DNA of 64,000 nucleotides from Clostridia bacterium. Lineage in GTDB: Bacteria; Bacillota; Clostridia; UMGS1810. The position numbers were made by a program, and so were the translations under genes. The number at the start of each line of letters is the position of its first letter. Within the stretch, counting starts at the first letter, position 1. Where the stretch lies: positions 1-64,000 of the forward strand of contig JAFUPN010000021.1 in the NCBI GenBank assembly GCA_017481205.1. The letters run 5' to 3'. Under the pieces are notes generated by a model. It was not told where the DNA came from. It saw only the letters and a list, made by a program, of their open reading frames with translations, and ran no database searches. This document shows positions 7,471 to 15,390 of this stretch, one piece after another.

Positions 7471-10455
7471 ATGGATTTCATTCAGGAAAAAATCCGCGTC
7501 ATGGTTGGCAAGCTCAACGAACTTAAGCTTATCAGCTCTGACCCTATTACCTACAGCTATGTGGAATGCCCTGAGTACAAAAAGGGCAACACACCTCCCG
7601 GACCCGATGCAGACTGGAAGGTTGCAGATAAATATCAGAGATATTCCGGCGTAGACGGTCATTACTGGATTCATTTTAACGTAGCTCCTATTGAGGCTAA
7701 GGAAGGCATGGAGCCCAGACTTTCGGTAAAAACAGGCAGAGAAGGTCAGTGGGATGCTCAGAATCCTCAGATTATTGCCTATATAAACGGCAAAAACACC
7801 CAGGCAATGGATGTAAATCACACCTGGATTCCCCTTGAATTCGGTAAGGAATACGATGTGTACCTTTATCTTTACAACGGTATGCTCCCCGGTGATTTTG
7901 GCTGTGCTCCCTCAATCGAAATTATTGACCTGCGCACAGAAGCTCTTTATTATGACATCAGTGTTCCTTATGAAGCAATGAAGCTTCTGGACCACAACTC
8001 TATGGATTATATAAAAATCCATGAGTCTCTGGATAAAGCTACACTTCTTCTTGACCTTCGCGATTTCTATTCTGCGGATTATTACAAGGGCATTGACGAT
8101 GCTCTGGCATATATGCGTGATGAGTTCTACGGCAAGGTATGCGGCAATACCCAGGGTGTTGTAAGCTGTATCGGTCATACCCATATTGACGTTGCATGGA
8201 TGTGGACTGTTGCACAGACAAGAGAAAAGGCTCAGAGAAGCTTTTCAACCGTTATCAATATGATGAAGCGATACGATGACTATATGTTCATGTCCAGCCA
8301 GCCTCAGCTCTATCAGCATGTTAAGGAAGAGGACCCCGAGCTCTATGAACAGATAAAACAGCGTGTTGCAGAAGGCCGCTGGGAAGCAGAGGGCGCAATG
8401 TGGCTTGAAGCAGACACAAACCTTGCAAGCGGCGAAAGCCTTGTGCGCCAGATTATGTACGGCAAGCGCTTTATGAAAAACGAATTCGGCGTAGACAACA
8501 AAATCCTCTGGCTGCCCGATGTATTCGGCTACAGCGGTGCCCTTCCTCAGATTCTTAAGAAAACCGGTGTAACCCAGTTCTTTACTACAAAGATGTACTG
8601 GAACGAAACAAACAAAATGCCCGACGATATGTTTGAATGGGAGGGTATAGACGGAAGCAAGGTGTTTGCCACCTTTATTCCCAGCTATGTTCTCCGTCTG
8701 AACCCATATGAAGTTAAAGAACGTGTATGGGATGCGTTCAAAAACAAAAATATCACCGCCGAAACCATGTTTACTTTCGGTTTCGGCGATGGCGGCGGCG
8801 GTCCTACATATGAAATGATGGAGAATTATGAAAGACTGAAACATGGTATCCCCGGTATGCCAAAAACCGTTATTCAGTCCGGCGGTGCACATTATGATAA
8901 GGTAGAGGCAGATTTTTACGCAAATACCACCGAAGAATATTCCAGACCCAAGTGGGTTGGCGAAATGTATCTTGAAATGCACAGAGGTACCTATACTTCT
9001 ATTGCAAAAAATAAGAAAAACAACCGCAAGAGCGAGCTTCTTTATCAGCAGGCAGAAACCACCGCTGCAACAGATATGGTTCTTTGCGGAGGCAAATATC
9101 CTCAGGATACCTTAGAAAAGCATCAGACCACAATACTTCTCAACCAGTTCCATGACATTATCCCCGGTTCTTCCATCAAGCAGGTTTATGATGTAACCGA
9201 TGTTGAATATGCTGAAATCCTCAAGGATGGCAGAGCAATGGTTGATAGCAGTGTTGCTAATCTTAAATCTTCAGTAAAAACCGATGGAGGTATATTTGTA
9301 TACAATCCCACTCCATTTGCAATGAGCGATTATGTAACTGTAGAGGGCAAGAGGTATTATGCAGAAAATGTTCCCTCTCACGGCTGGAAGGTTATCGAAG
9401 ACAAAGCTTCGGAAAACAAGATTTCCGTAAGTGCAAAGGTTATTGAAAACGATGTCATCAAGGTTTCCTTTGATGATAAATACCACATTGTTTCCGTATA
9501 TGACAAGGAGAATGGCAGGGAGGTGCTTGCTGAGGGTGCAAAGGCAAACCGCCTCGAAATCTTTGAGGATTATCCCAGAGAATATGACGCATGGGAAATT
9601 ACTGATTACTATAAGCAGAAAATGTGGATAGCAGACGATGTGTCCGATGTTTCCGAGCTTGACAGCGGACTCAGAATCAAGCGTAAATATGGCAAGTCCA
9701 CCATCTGTCAGGATATTATCCTTACTCCCGGCTCAAAGAGGGTGGATTTTGTAACAACCGTAGACTGGCATGAAGACCATGTGCTTCTCAAGGCTGCATT
9801 CCCTGTTGATATCCGTTCAACAAATGCGACATATGATATCCAGTTTGGTAATGTTGAACGACCTACCCACAAAAACACTCCTTGGGACAGAGCAAAATTT
9901 GAGGTTTGTGCTCACAAGTGGGCAGACCTTTCCGAGGATGATTACGGTGTAAGTATCATCAACGATTGCAAGTATGGCTACAGCATCGAAGAGAATGTTA
10001 TGAAGATTTCTCTTCTCAAGTGTGCTACATACCCAAATCCCGAGGCAGACAGAGGTATCAACGAGTTTACATACTCTCTCTATCCTCATACAGGCAGCTT
10101 CAAGACAGGCGAAACAATCAAGCAGGGATATTTGCTCAATATGCCTCTTGAGGCATCAAAAATCGCCAAGACAGAGGGCAGCATTGCTGATTGCTATTCC
10201 TTTATATGTGCAGATAGTGACAATGTTGTTATCGAAACTGTTAAAAAGGCAGAGGATGACGATGCAATCGTAGCAAGAATGTACGAATCATTCAACAAAA
10301 AGTCAAAGGCTACTATAACAACAGGCTTTGACTTTAAGGAAGTATACATCTGCGACATGCTTGAAAACAACGAGACAAAGCTGCCTCACGACGGCAGAAG
10401 CGTAAAGGTTGATATCAAGAATTTTGAGATAGTTACTCTTAAATTTGTGAGATAA
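7471..10455 (+). CDS. Alpha-mannosidase, glycoside hydrolase family 38
   Basis: 994-residue retaining, zinc-dependent exo-alpha-mannosidase expected to remove terminal alpha-mannose from oligosaccharides in the cytoplasm (no signal peptide). The N-terminal beta-sandwich region (1-220) is followed by the GH38 barrel: zinc-site motif GHTHIDVAWMW (about 235), the nucleophile region WLPDVFGYSGALPQIL with its Asp at about 351, then the three-helix middle domain (about 500-600) and C-terminal beta domains. The architecture is closer to the long ManB/class II cytosolic alpha-mannosidases than to MngB. Preceded by AAAGGCGGTG, divergent from an AraC regulator, and followed by its own terminator, so it is probably monocistronic. 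Substrate linkage cannot be read from sequence. Confidence 0.95.
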   Translation: MDFIQEKIRVMVGKLNELKLISSDPITYSYVECPEYKKGNTPPGPDADWKVADKYQRYSGVDGHYWIHFNVAPIEAKEGMEPRLSVKTGREGQWDAQNPQIIAYINGKNTQAMDVNHTWIPLEFGKEYDVYLYLYNGMLPGDFGCAPSIEIIDLRTEALYYDISVPYEAMKLLDHNSMDYIKIHESLDKATLLLDLRDFYSADYYKGIDDALAYMRDEFYGKVCGNTQGVVSCIGHTHIDVAWMWTVAQTREKAQRSFSTVINMMKRYDDYMFMSSQPQLYQHVKEEDPELYEQIKQRVAEGRWEAEGAMWLEADTNLASGESLVRQIMYGKRFMKNEFGVDNKILWLPDVFGYSGALPQILKKTGVTQFFTTKMYWNETNKMPDDMFEWEGIDGSKVFATFIPSYVLRLNPYEVKERVWDAFKNKNITAETMFTFGFGDGGGGPTYEMMENYERLKHGIPGMPKTVIQSGGAHYDKVEADFYANTTEEYSRPKWVGEMYLEMHRGTYTSIAKNKKNNRKSELLYQQAETTAATDMVLCGGKYPQDTLEKHQTTILLNQFHDIIPGSSIKQVYDVTDVEYAEILKDGRAMVDSSVANLKSSVKTDGGIFVYNPTPFAMSDYVTVEGKRYYAENVPSHGWKVIEDKASENKISVSAKVIENDVIKVSFDDKYHIVSVYDKENGREVLAEGAKANRLEIFEDYPREYDAWEITDYYKQKMWIADDVSDVSELDSGLRIKRKYGKSTICQDIILTPGSKRVDFVTTVDWHEDHVLLKAAFPVDIRSTNATYDIQFGNVERPTHKNTPWDRAKFEVCAHKWADLSEDDYGVSIINDCKYGYSIEENVMKISLLKCATYPNPEADRGINEFTYSLYPHTGSFKTGETIKQGYLLNMPLEASKIAKTEGSIADCYSFICADSDNVVIETVKKAEDDDAIVARMYESFNKKSKATITTGFDFKEVYICDMLENNETKLPHDGRSVKVDIKNFEIVTLKFVR

Positions 10456-10462
10456 AAACAAC

Positions 10463-10506
10463 AAAAGCTGTAAAAAGCGGATTTGAGCCGTTTTTTACAG
10501 CTTTTA
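10463..10506 (+). terminator. Terminator of GH38 gene
   Basis: Strong stem AAAAGCTGTAAAAAGCGG with CCGTTTTTTACAGCTTTT, 6-nt loop. The A-run on the other side could also serve the minus-strand genes that end at 10524. Confidence 0.85.
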
Positions 10507-10523
10507 ATTAATGTTGTATCCGA

Positions 10524-10736
10524 TTAATTCTGATTGATTTCAGAAATTTTATTATCTATATCATAAAATGCATTATCAATTGCTTCAATGTGATATAATT
10601 CATACATTTCGTAAATATAGTCAGTTAGGTTAAGCTCATCCCATAGCTTTAACACTTTATCTGCAGTTGTATTTTTATATTTGGCATACTGTTCTAATAA
10701 AAATACGAAAAACTCCATTTCTTTAGACATATTCAT
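10524..10736 (-). CDS. DUF3791 family small protein
   Basis: 70-residue acidic protein matching the DUF3791 pattern: SKEMEFFVFLLEQYAKYK at the start, WDELNLTDYIYEMYELYH in the middle, and a final DIDNKI. No signal or membrane segment. It is third in an overlapping minus-strand trio, overlapping the middle gene by 14 bp. DUF3791 genes are often found next to DUF3990 genes, and the set is suspected to act as a toxin-antitoxin or effector-immunity pair; that role is inference. Biochemical function is unknown. Confidence 0.8.
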   Translation of the reverse strand: MNMSKEMEFFVFLLEQYAKYKNTTADKVLKLWDELNLTDYIYEMYELYHIEAIDNAFYDIDNKISEINQN

Positions 10737-10977
10737 CTCTCCTTAAATAAAGCGAATTCTGCGGATCTCCTGTTATCTGTTCATTTTCCCACATATCAAA
10801 AATTCCTATTGGAGAAAATTCCCACATTTCGAGATTTTCGTCTACAAGCATCCGATAGGTTTCTGACTGTAAAAATTTTCTGAGAGCGTCCATTGGTTTT
10901 ATTCCGTATTTACAGCATATTTTATTTACAACTTCTTTATTGTAATAGCTTAGAATAAAAGGCATAAGAGTTTTCAT
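10723..10977 (-). CDS. Small DUF3990/DUF3791-associated protein
   Basis: 84-residue protein. Visible features are a helical N-terminal half (SYYNKEVVNKICCKYGIKPMDALRKFL) and a conserved-looking C-terminal block (WEFSPIGIFDMWENEQITG). I recognise it as the usual middle gene between DUF3990 and DUF3791 genes in Clostridia but cannot name its family. Its ATG overlaps the stop of the upstream gene by 4 bp, so translation is coupled. It may be the antitoxin or the immunity partner. Confidence 0.75.
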   Translation of the reverse strand: MKTLMPFILSYYNKEVVNKICCKYGIKPMDALRKFLQSETYRMLVDENLEMWEFSPIGIFDMWENEQITGDPQNSLYLRRDEYV

Positions 10978-11434
10978 CTTTCTATCACCTCACAGAATTT
11001 CAGGTATTTTAAAGCATTATTGCTTTTAAAGGCATATTGATCTTTTAGTTTCTGCGGAAGCAGTCTCTTTATGGTTTCTTTTTCATCATAGATACCGGCA
11101 AAATATGCAGCAATTACAGGTGCTGTTTTGTCATTTGCAACTGGTCCTATAACAACATCATAATTATCTGTGACATTTTCATTGCTGCGGTTATTGGCTG
11201 CATACCTTAGCCACTTTTCATCAGCTTTTGAAAAAATTAATGAATTTAGCCTATTCAATGCTTTTTCATCAAATTCAAAGACAGATATGGTTTTGGTGCC
11301 GCTTTTTCTTCTTATGGTAGTTAATTGTGCCCATCTTTCTGCCTGTTCATAACTTGTTGTCATATAAAATCCTGTGCCGAAATAATAATTTTAGGCTCAA
11401 TGACCGCAACGTTACTGCCATGGTATAGCTTCAT
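10974..11434 (-). pseudogene. DUF3990 protein, frameshifted near the N-terminus
   Basis: DUF3990 proteins begin with a LYHGSN motif followed by a GxGFY motif; I recall the family being placed in the ADP-ribosyltransferase clan. Here a start with a good ribosome site (GGAGGG, complement at 11443-11448) opens at 11434 and reads MKLYHGSNVAVIEPKIII, then reaches TGA. The rest continues in another frame as GTGFYMTTSYEQAERWA and runs intact to 10974. Family members normally have about six more residues (NRALDF-like) between the two parts, so a small deletion of about 17-19 bp near 11376-11384 probably broke the gene. The surviving 129-residue part lacks the first motif. Confidence 0.75.
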
Positions 11435-11562
11435 AATACAATCCCTCCGATTTATAAAAGAACCTGACGGAAACTATTTATATATTAATTTTACCATACA
11501 CAATTTGCAAAATCAACACCTTTGCCGCAGAAAAGGTTAATAAATTGCCTTTCTTTATTTAG

Positions 11563-11591
11563 TTGACTTTTTATCTCTCGATTGGTATAAT
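11563..11591 (+). promoter_or_regulatory. Promoter of the DAGK-acyltransferase-ligase genes
   Basis: -35 TTGACT at 11563-11568, -10 TATAAT at 11586-11591, spacer 17 bp. Confidence 0.8.
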
Positions 11592-11648
11592 ATATTCAAC
11601 TGAATACGGCCATAATATTTATAAGACTTGCAGAAAGGATGAGAACCT

Positions 11649-12542
11649 GTGAAAAAATTGCTTTTGATTATTAACCCCAATGCAGGAATGAAACGTGCTA
11701 ATAAATATCTTACAGATATTCTGCTTTTGTTTTTAAAATATGGCTATACAACTGAGGTTCGCCTCACCATGGGCAGAGGCGATGGCTATGATATTGCCAG
11801 AGAGTGTTCATGCGGCTGTGACCTTGTTGTATGTATAGGCGGAGACGGCACATTTAATGAAACAGTCGGCGGTCTTATTGATTCAGGATGCAAGGTTGCC
11901 TTGGGATATATACCTGCGGGCAGTACAAATGATTTCGGAAGCGGTCTGGGGCTCAGCAAGCGCATACTTCAGGCGGCAGAGGATATCATGACAGGTACTG
12001 TGCGCATGATAGATATAGGCAAATTCAACGATAGGTATTTTTCCTATACAGCGTCCTTCGGAGTTTTTACCAAGGTATCGTACACAACATCCCAGAGTAT
12101 AAAAAATGCTCTCGGACACCTTGCTTATGTTCTTGAAGGCATCAAGGAGCTTTCTTCAATCCGCAGTGAGCATATCAAGATAAGAGTCAATGGGGATATT
12201 ATTGAGGATGATTATATTTTCGGTGCAATATGTAATTCCACATCTCTCGGCGGAGTTCTTACTCTGAGCCCGGATGTGGTGGACCTCAGCGACGGCATGT
12301 TTGAAATATTGCTTATAAGAATGCCAAAGAATATTATTGAGCTTAACGCCATAATTTTTGCTCTTAACAACAAGGATTATTCATCAACAGACATGATATA
12401 TTTTTGCTCGGCATCGTCTGCTCAGATAGAAGCCGACAAGACCGTTTCCTGGACTCTTGACGGAGAATATATGGAGGGCAGTAATGTTATATCAATGGAG
12501 AATATCCACGATGCGGTTAATCTTATTGTTCCTGCCAGATAA
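11649..12542 (+). CDS. Diacylglycerol kinase family lipid kinase
   Basis: 297-residue member of the DAGK/YegS/BmrU family, which phosphorylates diacylglycerol or a similar lipid with ATP at the membrane surface. Motifs: IINPNAG at the N-terminus (8-14), the nucleotide-binding GGDGTFNE (about 61-68) and GYIPAGSTNDF (about 84-94), then the C-terminal beta-sandwich with LDGEYME near 275. No transmembrane segment. It starts a three-gene run with 16 bp to the E2-like acyltransferase and 77 bp to the acyl-CoA ligase, which points to a shared role in making or recycling an acylated lipid (inference). Confidence 0.92.
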   Translation: MKKLLLIINPNAGMKRANKYLTDILLLFLKYGYTTEVRLTMGRGDGYDIARECSCGCDLVVCIGGDGTFNETVGGLIDSGCKVALGYIPAGSTNDFGSGLGLSKRILQAAEDIMTGTVRMIDIGKFNDRYFSYTASFGVFTKVSYTTSQSIKNALGHLAYVLEGIKELSSIRSEHIKIRVNGDIIEDDYIFGAICNSTSLGGVLTLSPDVVDLSDGMFEILLIRMPKNIIELNAIIFALNNKDYSSTDMIYFCSASSAQIEADKTVSWTLDGEYMEGSNVISMENIHDAVNLIVPAR

Positions 12543-12558
12543 ATGAAAGGATAACCCT

Positions 12559-13449
12559 ATGGAAAACCAAAGAAAACCCCACAGAAAAGACCGTTATGAC
12601 GGGTACTATCTGCAAAATCAGGATGCAATGCATGTTATAATGCCGTATCTTATGCCAAACCGCACAGACAATGAGGCAGTTATGAAGGAAACTGTAGATA
12701 TGACTGCTGTGCTTGAATATCTTGACAAGAAAAATGCAGATAATCCAAGGTATAAATATACAATGATGCATGTTATAATGGCGGCAATTGCCAAGGCCAT
12801 ATATCTGCGCCCTAAGATGAACTATTTTATCGCCGATTACAAGATGTATGAACGAAAGGATATTTCCTTTTCATTTGTAGCCAAAAATCAGATGAGCGAC
12901 CATGCAGGCGAGACCCTGCTTATCTTCAGGCTTGACCGAGAGAGCCAGGTTTCACCGGTGGAGCAGATACATGATTTTGTATGCGGCGAGGTGTTTAAGG
13001 TTCGCAGTGAAAACAAATCCAACGGCACAACCGATTTGCTTAATGTTTTTGAAAAAATTCCCGGTTGGGTGCTTAAGCTGGTTATAAAAACTCTTACCCG
13101 TATGAACGACAAGGGCAGATTGCCCAAGTTTGTGCGCCCCTTTGACCCCTATGCTTCCACTGTGTTTTTGTCAAACCTCGGAAGTATAAAGCTCACTGCA
13201 GATTATCACCATCTTGCAAACTGGGGGACAAATTCTATTTTTGTTATAATCGGTGAGCTTGGTAATAAGGCTTTTTATGACAATGATGGCAATGTCACTG
13301 TTAAAAAAGCTCTGGACCTGGGCATAACTGTTGATGAGCGCATTGCCGACGGATATTATTTTTCCAAGACAATACGTCTGGTCAGACATTTTCTTGCAAA
13401 TCCGCAGCTCCTGGATGAGCCGGTTTATGCTCCTTTTGATATGGAATGA
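12559..13449 (+). CDS. E2-type acyltransferase-like protein
   Basis: 296 residues with the fold of the 2-oxoacid dehydrogenase E2 catalytic domain (chloramphenicol acetyltransferase-like). It has no lipoyl or subunit-binding domain, so it is not part of a dehydrogenase complex. Recognisable blocks are TMMHVIMAAIAKAI (about 72), STVFLSNLGS (about 201) and VDERIADGYYFSKT (about 258). In true E2 enzymes the last block is DHRxxDG with the catalytic His; here that His is Glu, so the normal CoA transfer chemistry is doubtful. Its place between a lipid kinase and an acyl-CoA ligase suggests acyl transfer onto a lipid or a binding role. Function not established. Confidence 0.75.
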   Translation: MENQRKPHRKDRYDGYYLQNQDAMHVIMPYLMPNRTDNEAVMKETVDMTAVLEYLDKKNADNPRYKYTMMHVIMAAIAKAIYLRPKMNYFIADYKMYERKDISFSFVAKNQMSDHAGETLLIFRLDRESQVSPVEQIHDFVCGEVFKVRSENKSNGTTDLLNVFEKIPGWVLKLVIKTLTRMNDKGRLPKFVRPFDPYASTVFLSNLGSIKLTADYHHLANWGTNSIFVIIGELGNKAFYDNDGNVTVKKALDLGITVDERIADGYYFSKTIRLVRHFLANPQLLDEPVYAPFDME

Positions 13450-13526
13450 ATTATAAGCTGAATTGAATTACATAAATCTCGATATTAGCTGTACAAAATA
13501 ACCTCTGAAAGGTAAGGTATATAATT

Positions 13527-15245
13527 ATGAATTTAAAAGCTCCATGGCTCAACGGTTACGGAAATGTTTCCCATACATTGGATTATCCGGATACCACTCT
13601 CAGCGAACAGGTGCTTGGTATTGCCGCAAAAAAGGGCGATAAAACCGCTCTTGTATTTATGGGCAGGAATATCAGCTATTCGCACATGGCAAAAATGATA
13701 GAGAAAACCGCAAAGGCTTTTGCGGCTGCAGGTGTGGCAAAAGGAGATTTTGTGACACTATGTATGCCTAATGTGCCCCAGACTGTATATGCTTTTTATG
13801 CACTTAATATGCTGGGGGCGGTTGCCTCGATGATACATCCTCTGTCTGCAGAAGGGGAGATATTATATTATCTTCAGCAGACCGGGAGCAAGGTGATTGT
13901 CACTCTTGACCAGTTTGTTCCAAAGGTGCTTGAGGTGCACAGAGAATATGCTCTTGACAAAATAATTGTTGCAGATATTGCCGATGAGCTGTCTGCTGTA
14001 AAGGGAGCCGCTTACAGACTGATTTCCGGCAGAAAAAATCCCAAGCCGGCATACAACTCCACTGTTGTAAAATGGTCAGATTTTCTCGATAGCGGCAGTA
14101 AGTATGATGGCATATACAAATCCGGTATGCATAAGGATGATACTGCGGTTATACTCTTTTCCGGCGGTACAACCGGAGTAAGTAAGGGTATTGAGCTTTC
14201 AAGCTTCAATTTTAACGCTTTGGCATATCAGACTGCTGAGATGAGCCAGTGTGATGTGGAAAACTGCAGTATGCTTGCGGCTATGCCTATGTTCCACGGC
14301 TTCGGTCTCGGTGTATGTGTACACACTCTTCTTGCAATCGGAGGTACTTCGATTTTGGTACCTAGATTCAATGTTGAGGAATATGCAAAGCTGATAAAAA
14401 AATGCCGCCCGAATTTTATCGCAGGTGTTCCCACTTTGTTTGAGGCTATTGCAAACAGCTCATATCTTGATGGAGTTAAGCTTGATTGCTTAAGAGGTGT
14501 ATTCTCCGGCGGAGACTCGCTTGCTCCAGACCTTAAGAAAAAGATTGATGCTTTTCTTGAAAGCCACGGCGCAGATGTCCGTGTGCGCGAGGGCTATGGC
14601 ACAACAGAATGTGTTACCGCAAGCTGTCTTACTCCGTATTTAAATGAAAAAGAGGGAAGTATCGGTTTGCCTTTCCCAGATACATATTACAAAATCTGTG
14701 AGCTTGGCACTACTGCCGAGGTTGAATACGGTCAGTTAGGGGAAATCTGTATTTCCGGTCCGACGGTAATGAAGGGGTATCTCAACCATGAGGAAGAAAC
14801 TGCCAATACTCTTGAAACTCATGAAGACGGTATGCTGTGGCTTCGTACCGGAGACCTTGGATATATGGACAACGATGGATTTGTGTATTTCAAGCAGAGA
14901 ATAAAGCGCATGATTATAACCAGCGGCTACAATGTATATCCGTCTCAGATTGAATCTATATTTAATGCTCATGAGGCAGTGCTGCTCAGCTGTGTAATCG
15001 GTGTTCCTGATCCCCGAAAGATTCAGAAGGTAAAAGCCTATGTTATACTTGCCGATGGCTATGAGCCTACTGAGGAGCTTAAAGAAAAGCTTTTTGAATA
15101 TTGCAGACGTCACATTGCCAAGTATGCAATGCCTTATGATATAGAGTTCAGAGAGAGCCTTCCCAAGACAAAGGTAGGAAAAATTGCCTATGGCGAGCTG
15201 GAAAAAGAAGCAATCGAAAAAGAAAAGGAAATGGTCGAGGCGTGA
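13527..15245 (+). CDS. AMP-forming acyl-CoA ligase (fatty acid--CoA ligase-like)
   Basis: 572-residue ANL-superfamily enzyme that activates a carboxylic acid with ATP and loads it on CoA. Core motifs: LFSGGTTGVSKGIELS (about 211-226, phosphate loop), REGYGTTEC (about 354-362), TGDLGYMDNDGFVYFKQR (about 439-456) and the C-terminal lysine motif LPKTKVGKIAYGE (about 545-557). Length fits long-chain fatty acid--CoA ligases. Cytoplasmic, no signal. Last gene of the lipid-like trio, followed by a strong terminator. Acid specificity is not readable. Confidence 0.9.
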   Translation: MNLKAPWLNGYGNVSHTLDYPDTTLSEQVLGIAAKKGDKTALVFMGRNISYSHMAKMIEKTAKAFAAAGVAKGDFVTLCMPNVPQTVYAFYALNMLGAVASMIHPLSAEGEILYYLQQTGSKVIVTLDQFVPKVLEVHREYALDKIIVADIADELSAVKGAAYRLISGRKNPKPAYNSTVVKWSDFLDSGSKYDGIYKSGMHKDDTAVILFSGGTTGVSKGIELSSFNFNALAYQTAEMSQCDVENCSMLAAMPMFHGFGLGVCVHTLLAIGGTSILVPRFNVEEYAKLIKKCRPNFIAGVPTLFEAIANSSYLDGVKLDCLRGVFSGGDSLAPDLKKKIDAFLESHGADVRVREGYGTTECVTASCLTPYLNEKEGSIGLPFPDTYYKICELGTTAEVEYGQLGEICISGPTVMKGYLNHEEETANTLETHEDGMLWLRTGDLGYMDNDGFVYFKQRIKRMIITSGYNVYPSQIESIFNAHEAVLLSCVIGVPDPRKIQKVKAYVILADGYEPTEELKEKLFEYCRRHIAKYAMPYDIEFRESLPKTKVGKIAYGELEKEAIEKEKEMVEA

Positions 15246-15306
15246 GCCTGACATTGGTTCTATATGAATTTTAGACCAATATTTATTAATTGTATATATA
15301 GAAATT

Positions 15307-15365
15307 ATCCCTTTGATGGTGTATAATATATTTGTATTATTATACCCATTAAAGGGATTTTTTGA
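15307..15365 (+). terminator. Long-stem terminator after the acyl-CoA ligase
   Basis: ATCCCTTTGATGGTGTATAA pairs with TTATACCCATTAAAGGGAT with few mismatches and is followed by six T's. It lies between the ligase stop and the start of the giant secreted protein, so it could also act as a leader attenuator for the latter. Confidence 0.8.
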
Positions 15366-15390
15366 AATTGTAAAAAACGGAGTGAGTTTT

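Noticed and set aside
15313-15390. ATG 15313 as start of the giant secreted protein
   Set aside because: It falls inside the terminator stem at 15307-15358 and would add 26 residues in front of a clear signal peptide.
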